This document shows, piece by piece, positions 48,298-57,602 of a stretch of 64,000 nt of DNA; position 1 is the stretch's first letter; each line of letters starts with the position of its first letter. The DNA comes from Herbiconiux sp. SALV-R1 (GTDB lineage Bacteria; Actinomycetota; Actinomycetes; Actinomycetales; Microbacteriaceae). The notes beneath the pieces are model-generated. The model was not told the origin of the DNA. It worked only from the letters and a program-made list of their open reading frames with translations, and ran no database searches. The stretch is taken from the NCBI RefSeq assembly GCF_013113715.1, contig NZ_CP053344.1, positions 310,001-374,000 of the forward strand, written 5' to 3'. The position numbers and the translations under genes are program-made.

Positions 48298-49107
48298 TCA
48301 GGCGGGTCGCACCTCGTGCCACGGCACGGTGAGCTCGCCGAGGCGCAGCCTCTTCCTGGGGGTGGTGACGCTCCAGCCGGCCGCGGCCAGTGCGTCGACG
48401 GTCGCGACCCAGCGCTGCACCGGGCCGTAGGAGCCGAGCCCCGCGTTGTGCTGCCAGAAGCGGTCGAGGTCGGCGAGCAGCCGATGGATGCGCTCGCCCG
48501 GCACGTTGCGATGGATGAGCGCCTTCGGCAACCGTTCAGCCACGATCGACGGATGCTCGAGTCCGGCGAGGCGGAGCGAGACGGTGAACGACACGGGGCC
48601 CTGGGCCGTCACGCCCACCCAGCTGCCCACCCGGCCGACCTCGTTGCAGGTGCCCTCCACGAGCATCCCGCCCGGTTGCAGTCTCGACGTCATGAGCTCC
48701 CAGGCCCCCGCCACCTCCGACTCGTCGTACTGCCGCAGCACGTTGAAGGCACGGATGACCGCGGCCTTGCGCCCGGCGGGCAGCGGCACCTCGAAGCCAC
48801 CCACGGTGAAGTCGACAGCTGCGTCGGCGGCGAAGGAGCTCCGCCCGTCGCGCACCTCCTTCAGCTGCGCCGTCGCCGTGGCGACGCGCTCGGGCGAGAT
48901 CTCGAGGCCGGTGACGTGCACCTCGGGCCGTACCTTGGCCAGGCGTGCCTGCAGCTCGAACGCGGTGACCCCGCTGGCACCGTAGCCGAGGTCGACGACG
49001 AGCGGGTCTGCGGTGGTGCGCAGCACCGGGAGCGTGCCGATCCAGCGGTCGACGCGACGGAGCCGGTTGGTGTTCGTGGTTCCCCGAGTGACGGCGCCGA
49101 TGGGCAT
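48298..49107 (-). CDS. Class I SAM-dependent methyltransferase
   Basis: This 269-residue protein has a Rossmann-type methyltransferase core: motif I VVDLGYGASGVTAFEL (about 37-52), the acidic residue after strand 2 (VTGLEISPERV), and VIRAFNVLRQYD in the motif IV region. The substrate is unknown. I chose the ATG at 49107; a TTG four codons earlier is also open. It is divergent from gpmA with 44 nt between the starts. Confidence 0.82.
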   Translation of the reverse strand: MPIGAVTRGTTNTNRLRRVDRWIGTLPVLRTTADPLVVDLGYGASGVTAFELQARLAKVRPEVHVTGLEISPERVATATAQLKEVRDGRSSFAADAAVDFTVGGFEVPLPAGRKAAVIRAFNVLRQYDESEVAGAWELMTSRLQPGGMLVEGTCNEVGRVGSWVGVTAQGPVSFTVSLRLAGLEHPSIVAERLPKALIHRNVPGERIHRLLADLDRFWQHNAGLGSYGPVQRWVATVDALAAAGWSVTTPRKRLRLGELTVPWHEVRPA

Positions 49108-49139
49108 GCCCTCATCCAATCACGGCGCGCGGCGGCCCA

Positions 49140-49145
49140 TAGGAT
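49140..49145 (+). promoter_or_regulatory. -10 box of gpmA
   Basis: TAGGAT is followed by GAAGGC and the ATG at 49152. GAAGG could also serve as a ribosome binding site, so leaderless status is less sure here. Confidence 0.45.
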
Positions 49146-49151
49146 GAAGGC

Positions 49152-49907
49152 ATGCCTACTGAGCCCTACACCCTCGTTCTGCTGCGCCACGGCAACAGCG
49201 ACTGGAACCAGAAGAACCTGTTCACCGGATGGGTCGACGTGCAGCTCTCGGAGCAGGGCGTCGCCGAGGCCAAGCGTGCCGGCGAACTGCTCGCCGACTC
49301 CGGCGTGCTCCCCGATGTGCTGTACACCTCGCGCCTTACCCGCGCCATCCGCACCGCCGAGCTCGCCCTCGCCGAGGCCGACCGCTCGTGGATCGACGTG
49401 AAGCGCTCCTGGCGCCTCAACGAACGCCACTACGGCGCCCTGCAGGGGAAGGACAAGGCGCAGACCCTTGCCGAGTACGGCCCCGAGCAGTTCCAGACCT
49501 GGCGTCGCTCCTTCGACGTGCCGCCGCCCCCCATCGCCGACGACGACCCGTATTCGCAGGTGGGCGACCCGCGCTACGCCGACCTCGGCGACGCGGTGCC
49601 CCGCACCGAGTGCCTGAAAGACGTCATCGAGCGCATGCTGCCCTACTGGGAGAGCGACATCACGGGCGATCTCGCCCTCGGCAAGACCGTGCTCGTCACC
49701 GCCCACGGCAACTCGCTGCGCGCCCTGGTGAAGCACCTCGACGGCATCTCCGACGACGACATCGCCGAGCTCAACATCCCCACCGGCATCCCGCTGGTCT
49801 ACAAGCTCGACGAGTCGTTCGTGCCGATCGCCCCGGCCGAGTACCTCGACCCCGAGGCCGCTGCCGCCGGCGCCGCCGCCGTCGCGGCCCAGGGCAACAA
49901 GAAGTAG
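49152..49907 (+). CDS. gpmA: Phosphoglycerate mutase (2,3-BPG-dependent)
   Basis: This 251-residue glycolytic enzyme interconverts 3- and 2-phosphoglycerate. The phosphohistidine motif is [10 protein letters not shown] (His13), then [18 protein letters not shown] and the second His in [14 protein letters not shown]. It is adjacent to phoU/senX3/regX3, as gpm1 is next to senX3-regX3 in mycobacteria. A strong terminator follows. Confidence 0.97.
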   Translation: MPTEPYTLVLLRHGNSDWNQKNLFTGWVDVQLSEQGVAEAKRAGELLADSGVLPDVLYTSRLTRAIRTAELALAEADRSWIDVKRSWRLNERHYGALQGKDKAQTLAEYGPEQFQTWRRSFDVPPPPIADDDPYSQVGDPRYADLGDAVPRTECLKDVIERMLPYWESDITGDLALGKTVLVTAHGNSLRALVKHLDGISDDDIAELNIPTGIPLVYKLDESFVPIAPAEYLDPEAAAAGAAAVAAQGNKK

Positions 49908-49913
49908 CCCGCA

Positions 49914-49961
49914 CGAGAAAGGCCCCGGCCCTCCGAACAGGAGGGGCCGGGGCTTTTCTCG
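49914..49961. terminator. Bidirectional terminator between gpmA and phoU
   Basis: CGAGAAAGGCCCCGGCCC and the complementary right arm ending GGGGCTTTTCTCG form a stem of about 20 bp. A-tract and T-tract on opposite sides suit termination of both convergent genes. Confidence 0.85.
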
Positions 49962-49977
49962 TACCGCGAGGCGCGGC

Positions 49978-50634
49978 TCAGGCGTTGGTGGAGCCCACCC
50001 ACTCGCCGGTGGCGAGGTACTGAACCTTCTTGGCGATGGAGACGGCGTGGTCGGCGAAGCGCTCGTGGTAGCGGCTGGCCAGCGTCACGTCGACGGTGTC
50101 GACGGCCTCGCCCTTCCAGGTCGCGGCGAGCACGGCGTCGAAGACGCTCACGTGCAGCTCGTCGATCTTGTCGTCGTCGTTGCGCATCTCCTCGGCGATG
50201 GCGAGGTCTTCGGTCTGCAGCACGACGGTGAGCTTCTTCGCGATCTCGACGTCGAGGCGGCCCATCTCGGCGAAGGTCTGGCGAAGGCTCTTCTTCACGA
50301 CCTTGTCGGGGTAGCGGTAGCGGGCGAGCTGCGCGATGTGCTCGGCGATGTCGCCCATGCGCTCGAGCGAGGCGCTGACGCGTAGCGCGGTCACGACGAT
50401 GCGCAGGTCGCGGGCGACGGGCTGCTGCAGGGCGAGGATGCTGATGGCCAGCTCGTCGAGGCTGGCGGCGAGGGCGTCGATCTTCGGGTCTTCGGCGATG
50501 ACCGTCTCGGCGAGGGTCACGTTCGACTCGTTGAACGCGGTGGTCGCATTGGTGATCGCGACGGTGACGAGCTCGGAGATCTCGACGAGACGCTCCTGAA
50601 CCTCGCGCAGTTCTTGCTGGAATACCTCACGCAT
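49978..50634 (-). CDS. phoU: Phosphate signalling protein PhoU
   Basis: This 218-residue protein is two three-helix bundles, each with the metal-binding E/D-x-x-x-D pattern (MGDIAEHIAQLARY near 95-108 and YHERFADHAVSIAKKV near 190-205). PhoU links the Pst transporter to the sensor kinase and keeps the Pho response off when phosphate is ample. The start at 50634 is preferred; AAAGGA lies about 10 nt upstream, and the longer frame would add an unlikely leader. It is divergent from senX3 with a PHO box between. Confidence 0.96.
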   Translation of the reverse strand: MREVFQQELREVQERLVEISELVTVAITNATTAFNESNVTLAETVIAEDPKIDALAASLDELAISILALQQPVARDLRIVVTALRVSASLERMGDIAEHIAQLARYRYPDKVVKKSLRQTFAEMGRLDVEIAKKLTVVLQTEDLAIAEEMRNDDDKIDELHVSVFDAVLAATWKGEAVDTVDVTLASRYHERFADHAVSIAKKVQYLATGEWVGSTNA

Positions 50635-50742
50635 GCGTGTGGGTCCTTTCTCGGGGTACGGCGTGCGCGTCGGCGATCGGTCGCGCACGCACGGAGTCAC
50701 TGCCGCTCACGGCGGGCGACAGGTCAATCCTCTCAGGGGCTC

Positions 50743-50771
50743 GGTTAACGCGAGGTGCCCCGTAGTTGAAC
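50743..50771 (-). promoter_or_regulatory. Three-unit PHO box between phoU and senX3
   Basis: On the minus strand GTTCAAC (50765-50771), GGGCACC (50754-50760) and GTTAACC (50743-50749) are spaced exactly 11 nt apart, the PHO box period. They lie 109 nt upstream of phoU and 73 nt upstream of senX3, so RegX3 may control either or both. Confidence 0.65.
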
Positions 50772-50830
50772 AGTCGGCGAAGCGACGGCGTTGCCGGGGC
50801 TCACGCCGGTTTCCACCGATCGCGGATCAC

Positions 50831-50836
50831 TAGTGT
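50831..50836 (+). promoter_or_regulatory. -10 box of leaderless senX3
   Basis: TAGTGT is followed by seven bases (AGTTGCT) and the ATG at 50844; no ribosome binding site is present. Confidence 0.45.
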
Positions 50837-50843
50837 AGTTGCT

Positions 50844-51998
50844 ATGGAAACAGGCTGGTTGGTGCTGTTGTCTCTGGCACTCGGCCTTGTCATCGGGGCA
50901 GGATTCGTCATCCTCCTCCACGTGGCTGAACGGCGGGGAAACAACGCCGTCACGGTGGCGTCGACGGCCGTGCCCGACGGGGTCGACCAGGTGATCGACG
51001 CCGTCGAGTCGGCGGGCCTCGTGATCGACCCCTCGAACAACGTGGTGAAGGCGTCGTCGGCCGCTTACGGCTTCGGCCTGGTGGCGAACGGGATGCTGGT
51101 GCGCCAGGAGATCATCGACATGGTCGCCGAGGTACAGCGCGAGGGTGAACCCATCGTGCGCGAGGTGGTGATCGCCCGCGGCCCGTTCGGCGACGCGAAC
51201 GTGCACCTCGACGTGCGCGCCGCGCGCCTCGGCAGCCGCTACACGCTCGTGCTCGCCGACGACGTCACCGAGTCGTACCGGCTCGAGGAGATGCGGCGCG
51301 ACTTCATCGCCAACATCAGCCACGAGCTGAAGACCCCCATCGGCGCCATCGCGCTGCTCGCCGAGGCGCTCGAACCTGCCTCCGACGACCCCGAGCAGGT
51401 TCGCCGCTTCGCCAAGCGCATGGGCACCGAGGCAGCGCGGCTGTCGCAGATCACCCGCGAGATCATCGAGCTCTCGCGCCTGCAGGCCACCGACGTGCTC
51501 GCCGAGGCCAAGCGCGTCGACCTCGACGCCATCGTCTCCTCCGCCGTCGACCAGAACCACGTGGTGGCGGATGCGCGGGGCATGACGCTCGCCGTCGGCG
51601 GGTCGAAGCACGTGCACGTCGTCGGCGACGAGGCGCTGCTCACCCTCGCGGTGAACAACCTGGTCGCGAACGCCGTGCAGTACTCGCCCGACAACTCGCG
51701 CATCGGCATCGGGGTGCACCACGACGACGGAGTCGCGGAGGTGGTGGTGACCGATCAGGGCATCGGCATCCCCGAAGAAGACCTGCCCCGGGTGTTCGAG
51801 CGGTTCTTCCGCGTCGACCAGGCGCGCTCGCGCAACACCGGGGGCACGGGCCTCGGCCTCAGCATCGTGAAGCACATCGTGCAGAATCACGGCGGCGACA
51901 TCAGGGCCTGGTCGCACATCGGCCAGGGCTCGACCTTCACGATCCGGCTGCCCGAGGCCGGCACGACCACTGCGGCACCGCAAGGAGAGAAACGATGA
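50844..51998 (+). CDS. senX3: Phosphate sensor histidine kinase SenX3-like
   Basis: This 384-residue kinase has one N-terminal membrane helix (about 5-27), a PAS-like region, a HisKA domain with the phosphorylated His in FIANISHELKTPIGAIALL, and an ATPase domain with NNLVANAVQYSP, DQGIGIPEEDL and GGTGLGLSIVKHI. It resembles M. tuberculosis SenX3 along its length. The start at 50844 puts the helix at the N-terminus. It overlaps regX3 (ATGA). With PhoU and Pst it should sense phosphate status. Confidence 0.95.
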   Translation: METGWLVLLSLALGLVIGAGFVILLHVAERRGNNAVTVASTAVPDGVDQVIDAVESAGLVIDPSNNVVKASSAAYGFGLVANGMLVRQEIIDMVAEVQREGEPIVREVVIARGPFGDANVHLDVRAARLGSRYTLVLADDVTESYRLEEMRRDFIANISHELKTPIGAIALLAEALEPASDDPEQVRRFAKRMGTEAARLSQITREIIELSRLQATDVLAEAKRVDLDAIVSSAVDQNHVVADARGMTLAVGGSKHVHVVGDEALLTLAVNNLVANAVQYSPDNSRIGIGVHHDDGVAEVVVTDQGIGIPEEDLPRVFERFFRVDQARSRNTGGTGLGLSIVKHIVQNHGGDIRAWSHIGQGSTFTIRLPEAGTTTAAPQGEKR

Positions 51999-52675
51999 CC
52001 CACATCCTGCTCGTCGAGGACGAGGCGGCGCTCAGCGAGCCGCTCAGCTACCTCTTGCGCCGAGAGGGCTACGGCGTCACTGTGGCTCCCGACGGGCCGA
52101 GCGCCCTCAGCGAGTTCGACCGCGGGGGCGTCGACATCATCCTGCTCGACCTCATGATCCCGGGGATCCCGGGCACCGAGGTGTGCCGCGAGATCCGCAC
52201 CCGCTCCTCGGTGCCCATCATCATGCTCACCGCGAAGGACTCCGAGATCGACATCGTCGTGGGGCTCGAGCTCGGCGCCGACGACTACGTGACCAAGCCG
52301 TACTCCACGCGCGAGCTGCTGGCGCGCATCCGCGCGGTGATGCGACGTCAGCTCGAGGTGCTCGACGCGGCGGAGCCGATGCTCAAGGCCGGCCCGGTCT
52401 CGATGGACGTGGAGCGCCACACGGTCGCCGTGAACGGCACCGAGGTGAGTATGCCGCTGAAGGAATTCGAGCTGCTCGAGCTGCTGCTGCGGAATGCGGG
52501 GCGCGTGCTGACGCGGGGCCAGCTGATCGACCGGGTCTGGGGCTCCGACTACTTCGGCGACACCAAGACCCTCGACGTGCACATCAAGCGCATCCGCTCG
52601 AAAATCGAGACGACGCCGTCGGAGCCGACGCTGCTGGTGACGGTGCGCGGGCTCGGGTACCGCTTCGAGGGCTGA
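51995..52675 (+). CDS. regX3: Phosphate response regulator RegX3-like
   Basis: This 226-residue OmpR-family regulator has a receiver with VEDE (acidic pocket), phospho-acceptor Asp in ILLDLMIP, switch Thr in MLTAKDS and Lys in YVTKPYS. The C-terminal winged helix follows (MPLKEFELLELLLRNAGRVLTRGQLIDRVWG). It starts within the senX3 stop (ATGA). It is the likely protein binding the PHO boxes at 34632 and 50743. Confidence 0.96.
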   Translation: MTHILLVEDEAALSEPLSYLLRREGYGVTVAPDGPSALSEFDRGGVDIILLDLMIPGIPGTEVCREIRTRSSVPIIMLTAKDSEIDIVVGLELGADDYVTKPYSTRELLARIRAVMRRQLEVLDAAEPMLKAGPVSMDVERHTVAVNGTEVSMPLKEFELLELLLRNAGRVLTRGQLIDRVWGSDYFGDTKTLDVHIKRIRSKIETTPSEPTLLVTVRGLGYRFEG

Positions 52676-52715
52676 GGCCCTGGCCGGTGCCCGGCTCGCC
52701 GCCTCGGCTCAGCGC

Positions 52716-53297
52716 CTACTCGGCGGGGTCGGTGGTGGGCTCGGGCTCCGGCGTCGCGGCGGGGGTGGGAACCGGGACGGCCGTGGGGGTCGGCGTGATG
52801 ATGACGGTGGGCGTCGGCGACGGGGTCGGGGCCAGCCCGCTGTACTCGGGCAGCGAGGTGTTCAGCACGGGCACCATGAGCTGCTTGCCCTCCTCGTCGC
52901 CGTACTGGAAGTAGACGGGGAAGAGGCTGCCGGGGGCCGAGACGTTGTCGAGCAGGATCTGCTCGCCGCCCTCGGCGCCGAAGCTTGTGATGGCGCCGTT
53001 GCCGGCGGCCGAGACCTTCTGGTTCACGCGCTCACCGGTGGCGCCGTCTTCGTACTGCACGAGCACCTGCTGGGTGGAGTCGCTGGTGTTCACGAACGAC
53101 ACCAGGAGGCTCGCCAGTTCGCCGTCTTCGCTGATGAGAGTGGCGTTGCGCACGGCCACCGCGCCGAGGTCGCCGTTCACTCCGTCGGAGGCCTCGATGA
53201 TCTTGGTCGTGGCCTGCGGGGTGATGAACGCGCATCCTGCAGTACCGAAACCGACGAGTGCAACCACCAGAACGGATGCGGCGAACCGAGCTCTCAC
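52716..53297 (-). CDS. Lipoprotein, LpqE-like
   Basis: This 193-residue protein has a lipoprotein signal (TAGC, lipidated Cys22), a beta-rich domain of about 125 residues, and a Pro/Thr-rich tail ([16 protein letters not shown] onward). Position next to carD and divergent from it matches lpqE (Rv3584) in M. tuberculosis; function unknown. The GTG start at 53297 is chosen for GGAGGG 4-5 nt upstream. Confidence 0.85.
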   Translation of the reverse strand: MRARFAASVLVVALVGFGTAGCAFITPQATTKIIEASDGVNGDLGAVAVRNATLISEDGELASLLVSFVNTSDSTQQVLVQYEDGATGERVNQKVSAAGNGAITSFGAEGGEQILLDNVSAPGSLFPVYFQYGDEEGKQLMVPVLNTSLPEYSGLAPTPSPTPTVIITPTPTAVPVPTPAATPEPEPTTDPAE

Positions 53298-53360
53298 AGG
53301 ACCCTCCAGAGTCGTAGACGCTTTGACGCTCAGCCTACAACGAGCCGCGCCGGGGGAGTG

Positions 53361-53378
53361 GGTAAGGGCACCCTTACC
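53361..53378. promoter_or_regulatory. Palindrome between the lpqE-like gene and carD
   Basis: GGTAAGGG (53361-53368) and CCCTTACC (53371-53378) are perfect 8-bp arms around CA. It sits in the divergent promoter region; TATCCT at 53393-53398 is a possible carD -10 box. It looks like a dimeric operator; the regulator is unknown. Confidence 0.5.
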
Positions 53379-53424
53379 AGATTGCCCCTGTGGTATCCTT
53401 GAGGTCACGGAAGGACATCCATTC

Positions 53425-53907
53425 ATGCTTTTTGAGGTTGGCGAGACCGTCGTTTACCCGCACCACGGAGCCGCGACGATCTCCGAGGTCAAGACCCGCG
53501 TGATCAAGGGCGAGGAGAAGATCTACCTCAAGCTCCGTGTCACCCAGGGCGACCTCACCATCGAGGTCCCCGCCGAGAACGTCGACCTGGTCGGCGTGCG
53601 CGACGTCATCGGCCGCGAGGGTCTCGACAAGGTGTTCGAGGTGCTCCGCGCACCCTTCACTGAAGAGCCGACGAACTGGTCGCGCCGCTACAAGGCGAAC
53701 CTCGAGAAGCTGGCCTCGGGCGATGTCATCAAGGTGAGCGAGGTCGTGCGCGACCTGTGGCGCCGCGACCAAGACCGCGGCCTCTCGGCCGGTGAGAAGC
53801 GCATGCTGGCCAAGGCCCGGCAGATCCTCATCTCCGAGCTCGCGCTCGCCGAGAAGACCGACGAGGAGAAGGCCTCGCTGGTGCTCGACGAGGTTCTGGC
53901 CTCCTAA
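53425..53907 (+). CDS. carD: RNA polymerase-binding transcription factor CarD
   Basis: This 160-residue protein stabilises open promoter complexes in actinobacteria, especially at rRNA promoters. Its N-terminal RNA-polymerase interacting domain ([18 protein letters not shown], residues 5-22) and helical DNA-binding tail ([22 protein letters not shown]) match the family. The ATG at 53425 has GGAAGGA upstream and gives the usual length. It is 14 nt upstream of ispDF. Confidence 0.97.
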   Translation: MLFEVGETVVYPHHGAATISEVKTRVIKGEEKIYLKLRVTQGDLTIEVPAENVDLVGVRDVIGREGLDKVFEVLRAPFTEEPTNWSRRYKANLEKLASGDVIKVSEVVRDLWRRDQDRGLSAGEKRMLAKARQILISELALAEKTDEEKASLVLDEVLAS

Positions 53908-53921
53908 CCGCACCCTCCTCC

Positions 53922-55118
53922 ATGTCCCTCGAGCGGCCGACGGTCGCGGTGATCGTCGTGGCCGCGGGTTCGGGCACCCGTCTCGGGCGTGCCGAGCCGA
54001 AGGCCTTCGTGCCGATCTCGGGGCGCACCGTGCTCGAACGGTCGCTCGACGCCGTCGTGGCGCTGGCCTCCTCGGGCGAGCCCGTCGAACTCGTGGTGGT
54101 CGTGCCGGTCGCGCTGGTGTCCGAGGCGATGGAGCGTGTCTCGGCCTCGGCGCCGGGGCTCACGGTGTCGGTCGTCGCCGGCGGGGAGACCCGCCAGCGA
54201 TCGGTCGCCGCCGGCTTGGCTGCGCTCGGCGACGGCGTCGACATCGTGCTCGTGCACGACGCCGCGCGGGCGTTCACCCCGGCGTCGGTGTTCGAGCGGG
54301 TGATCGCCGAGGTGCGCGCGACCGGTCATGGTGCCATTCCCGGGCTCCCGGTCACCGACACGGTGAAGCAGGTCGACGACGGACGGGTCGGCGCGACCGT
54401 CGACCGCTCGCGGCTCACCGCGGTGCAGACCCCGCAGGGCTTCCCGCGTGCCCAGCTCGTCGAGGCCTACGCCCTCGCCGCCGCCGACATGACCGACGAC
54501 GCCGCCCTCGTGAGGGAGGCCGGGCATCCGGTCGCCGTCGTGCCGGGCGACGCGCGCTCGTTCAAGATCACCACGCCCGACGACCTCGACCGGGCCGACG
54601 ACCTGCTCCGGAGGGCAGCGATGACGAGCATCCGCACCGGTGTCGGAGTCGACGCCCACGCCTTCGACGCCGAGGCCGAGCTCTGGCTCGCAGGACTGCA
54701 CTGGCCGGGGGAGGCCGGGCTCGCCGGGCACAGCGACGGCGACGTGGTGAGCCACGCCATCTGCGACGCGCTGCTCGGCGCTGCCGGGCTCGGCGACCTC
54801 GGCTCCCGCTTCGGCACCGACGACCCCGAACTCGCCGGGGCGCACGGCGAGGTGTTCCTGCGCCGCACGCTCGAGGTGCTCACGGCCGCGGGCTACTCGG
54901 TGGGCAACGTGTCGGTGCAGCTCATCGGCAACCGCCCGCGCTTCGCCCCCCGCAAGGCCGAGGCGGAGGCCGTGCTCGGCGCCGTGCTCCGGGCCCCCGT
55001 GAGCGTCTCGGCCACCACCACCGACGGCCTCGGGTATGCCGGTCGGGGCGAGGGGCTCACGGCCATCGCCACCGCGCTCGTCACGGGCGGCCCGTCATCG
55101 GCGGAGCACAGCCCGTAA
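53922..55118 (+). CDS. ispDF: Bifunctional IspD/IspF of the MEP isoprenoid pathway
   Basis: This 398-residue protein fuses two enzymes of isoprenoid precursor synthesis. Residues 1-230 are IspD (MEP cytidylyltransferase) with [17 protein letters not shown], and VHDAARAF. Residues 234-398 are IspF (ME-cPP synthase) with the zinc site [27 protein letters not shown] and [15 protein letters not shown]. In M. tuberculosis the two are separate neighbours (Rv3582c and Rv3581c). There is no frameshift between the parts; the junction is [13 protein letters not shown]. Confidence 0.97.
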   Translation: MSLERPTVAVIVVAAGSGTRLGRAEPKAFVPISGRTVLERSLDAVVALASSGEPVELVVVVPVALVSEAMERVSASAPGLTVSVVAGGETRQRSVAAGLAALGDGVDIVLVHDAARAFTPASVFERVIAEVRATGHGAIPGLPVTDTVKQVDDGRVGATVDRSRLTAVQTPQGFPRAQLVEAYALAAADMTDDAALVREAGHPVAVVPGDARSFKITTPDDLDRADDLLRRAAMTSIRTGVGVDAHAFDAEAELWLAGLHWPGEAGLAGHSDGDVVSHAICDALLGAAGLGDLGSRFGTDDPELAGAHGEVFLRRTLEVLTAAGYSVGNVSVQLIGNRPRFAPRKAEAEAVLGAVLRAPVSVSATTTDGLGYAGRGEGLTAIATALVTGGPSSAEHSP

Positions 55119-55121
55119 ACT
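55116..55121 (+). promoter_or_regulatory. -10 box of leaderless cysS overlapping the ispDF stop
   Basis: TAAACT includes the ispDF stop codon TAA and is followed by GTCGCA and the GTG at 55128. Confidence 0.45.
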
Positions 55122-55127
55122 GTCGCA

Positions 55128-56552
55128 GTGACCATCCGACTGCATGACTCGAAGGAGCGCGCTCTGCGCGACTTCACGCCCCTCGTTCCCGGGCGGGTGG
55201 GCATCTACGTCTGCGGCCCCACCGTGCAGTCCTCCCCGCACATCGGGCACCTGCGTTCGGCCCTCGCCTACGACCTGCTGCGGCGCTGGCTGGCCTACAG
55301 CGGCTACACGGTCACCTTCGTGCGCAACGTCACCGACATCGACGACAAGATCCTGCTGAACGCCGACGGCACCGACGAGGAGTGGTGGGCGCTCGCCTAC
55401 CGCGTCGAGCTCGAGTTCACCGCGGCCTACAACGCCATCGGCGTGCTCCCGCCCACCTACGAGCCGCGGGCGACGGCGTCGATCCCCGAGATGCAGGCCA
55501 TCATCACCCGGCTCATCGAGTCGGGTCACGCCTACGCCACCGATGACGGCACCGGCGACGTCTACTTCGACACGGCGAGCTGGCCCGAGTACGGCGAGCT
55601 CACCCACCAGAAGCTCGACGACATGGAGCCCGCCACCGACTCCGACTCGCGCGGCAAGCGCGACGTGCGCGACTTCGCGCTGTGGAAGGGGCACAAGACC
55701 GGCGAGCCCGAGACCGCCGCCTGGGTGAGCCCCTGGGGCCGCGGCCGGCCGGGCTGGCACATCGAGTGCTCGGCCATGTCGACGAAATACCTCGGCACGC
55801 AGTTCGACATCCACGGCGGTGGGCTCGACCTGCGCTTCCCGCACCACGAGAACGAGCTCGCCCAGTCGCGCGCCGCGGGCGACGAGTTCGCGAACTACTG
55901 GCTGCACAACGGGCTGGTCTCGGTGACGGGGCAGAAGATGTCGAAGTCGCTCGGCAACTCCATCTTCGCCTCCGAGCTCATCGCCGCCGCCCGGCCCGTG
56001 GTGCTGCGCTACTACCTCGGCGCCGCCCACTACCGCTCGACCCTCGAGTACCACGACGGTGCGCTCGCGGAGGCCGAGGCCGCCGTGTCGCGCATCGAGG
56101 GGTTCCTCGAGCGCGCCCAGCGCAGGCTCGCCGACACGCGCTTCGCGGGCACCGAGGTGCTCGTCGTCCCCGACGAGTTCCGGGCGGCGATGGACGACGA
56201 TCTCGCCGTGCCGCAGGCCGTCGCCGTCATCCACGAGACGGTGCGGCGCGGCAACGCGGCGCTCGACGACGAAGACCTCGCCGAGACGGCGGCGCTCTAC
56301 GGCCAGGTGCTGGCCATGACCGACGTGCTCGGCTTCAACCCGCTCTCCCCGGAGTGGGCGGCCGGCGGCCGGCACGACGACGCCGAGGCGCGAGCACTCG
56401 CCGCCCTTGTCGAGCGCCTCATCGACGACCGGCAGACCGCGCGGGCGAACCGCGATTTCACCACAGCAGACCGCATCCGGGATGAACTCGGTCAGGCGGG
56501 TATCTCGATCGAAGACACGCCCTCGGGCGCGCACTGGAGTCTCGATGGCTAA
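55128..56552 (+). CDS. cysS: Cysteinyl-tRNA synthetase
   Basis: This 474-residue class I synthetase charges tRNA-Cys. It has the zinc-site start [15 protein letters not shown] (HIGH motif about residues 37-40) and KMSKSLGN (about 268-275), and the full C-terminal domain. The related mycothiol ligase MshC is shorter, so I call this CysS. The GTG start lies 9 nt after ispDF with a -10-like hexamer and no ribosome binding site. It overlaps rlmB by 8 nt. Confidence 0.96.
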   Translation: MTIRLHDSKERALRDFTPLVPGRVGIYVCGPTVQSSPHIGHLRSALAYDLLRRWLAYSGYTVTFVRNVTDIDDKILLNADGTDEEWWALAYRVELEFTAAYNAIGVLPPTYEPRATASIPEMQAIITRLIESGHAYATDDGTGDVYFDTASWPEYGELTHQKLDDMEPATDSDSRGKRDVRDFALWKGHKTGEPETAAWVSPWGRGRPGWHIECSAMSTKYLGTQFDIHGGGLDLRFPHHENELAQSRAAGDEFANYWLHNGLVSVTGQKMSKSLGNSIFASELIAAARPVVLRYYLGAAHYRSTLEYHDGALAEAEAAVSRIEGFLERAQRRLADTRFAGTEVLVVPDEFRAAMDDDLAVPQAVAVIHETVRRGNAALDDEDLAETAALYGQVLAMTDVLGFNPLSPEWAAGGRHDDAEARALAALVERLIDDRQTARANRDFTTADRIRDELGQAGISIEDTPSGAHWSLDG

Positions 56553-57579
56553 ATCAGGATCGGGCCGCCCCTCGCGGGCCGGCGCCGTACGCAAGTCGAG
56601 CAAGGGCCGCACCGTCGGCTCGGGCGGCCAGGGGCGCCAGGCGCTCGAGGGCAAGAAGCCGACGCCGAAGGCCGAAGACCGGCCGTACCACCCCGCCGGC
56701 AAGGCGAAGGCCGCGCGCGAGCGCTTCATCGCCGCGGGCGGCAAGGGCCGCCCCGGTGCGAAGTCGTCGAACGAGCGGGGTCAGGATGCGGGGCGTGCGT
56801 CGGCACCGGCACGTCGCGTGAAGAAGTCCGACGACAGCGAGATGGTCACCGGGCGCAACTCGGTGGTCGAGGCGTTGCGTGCGCGCATCCCCGCCACCGC
56901 CCTGTACATGGCGTTCCGGGTCGAGGTCGACGAGCGCGTCAAGGAGGCGCTGTCGATCGCGACCAAGCGCGGCATCCCCATCCTCGAGGTGATGCGGCCC
57001 GAGCTCGACCGCCTGTCGGGCCACGACGCGGTGCACCAGGGGCTCGCGCTCAAGGTGCCGCCCTACGAGTACGCCCACCCCGAGACGCTGCTCGACGAGG
57101 TGCTGCGGAAGAAGCAGACGCCGCTGTTCGTGGCGCTCGACGGCATCACCGATCCGCGCAACCTCGGGGCGATCATCCGTTCCACCGCCGCTTTCGGCGG
57201 CCACGGCGTGATCGTGCCGCAGCGGCGCTCGGTGGGGGTCACCGCCTCGGCGTGGAAGACCTCGGCGGGGGCTGCGGCGCACACGCCCGTCGCCATGGCC
57301 TCGAACCTCACCCAGACGCTCAAGGCCTTCAAGGCGGCCGGGGTGTTCGTGGTGGGGCTCGCGGGCGACGGAGACGTGTCGCTGCCCGGACTCGAGCTCG
57401 CCGACCGGCCGATCGTCGTGGTGGTGGGCAGCGAGGGCAAGGGGCTCTCGCGCCTGGTCACCGAGACCTGCGACGCCGTCGTGTCGATTCCGATCGCGTC
57501 GAGCACGGAGTCGCTGAACGCCGGCATCGCGGCCTCGGTGACGCTGTACGAGATCGCCAGGCAAAGGGCGCTCGACTAG
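56545..57579 (+). CDS. rlmB: SpoU/TrmH family RNA 2'-O-methyltransferase, RlmB-like
   Basis: This 344-residue enzyme methylates a ribose 2'-hydroxyl in rRNA. After a basic, low-complexity N-terminus of about 95 residues comes the substrate-binding domain ([11 protein letters not shown]) and the knotted SPOUT domain with [32 protein letters not shown] and [18 protein letters not shown]. The last two are the SAM-binding knot. Same order as Rv3579c after cysS. The charged N-terminal extension may bind RNA. Confidence 0.95.
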   Translation: MAKSGSGRPSRAGAVRKSSKGRTVGSGGQGRQALEGKKPTPKAEDRPYHPAGKAKAARERFIAAGGKGRPGAKSSNERGQDAGRASAPARRVKKSDDSEMVTGRNSVVEALRARIPATALYMAFRVEVDERVKEALSIATKRGIPILEVMRPELDRLSGHDAVHQGLALKVPPYEYAHPETLLDEVLRKKQTPLFVALDGITDPRNLGAIIRSTAAFGGHGVIVPQRRSVGVTASAWKTSAGAAAHTPVAMASNLTQTLKAFKAAGVFVVGLAGDGDVSLPGLELADRPIVVVVGSEGKGLSRLVTETCDAVVSIPIASSTESLNAGIAASVTLYEIARQRALD

Positions 57580-57602
57580 ACCGGTAGGACCAGCCCGGTC
57601 GG

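Noticed and set aside
50243-50256. ATCTCGACGTCGAG inside phoU, resembling the icd palindrome core
   Set aside because: It lies within coding sequence, is shorter, lacks the outer half-sites and is a likely chance match in high-GC codons.
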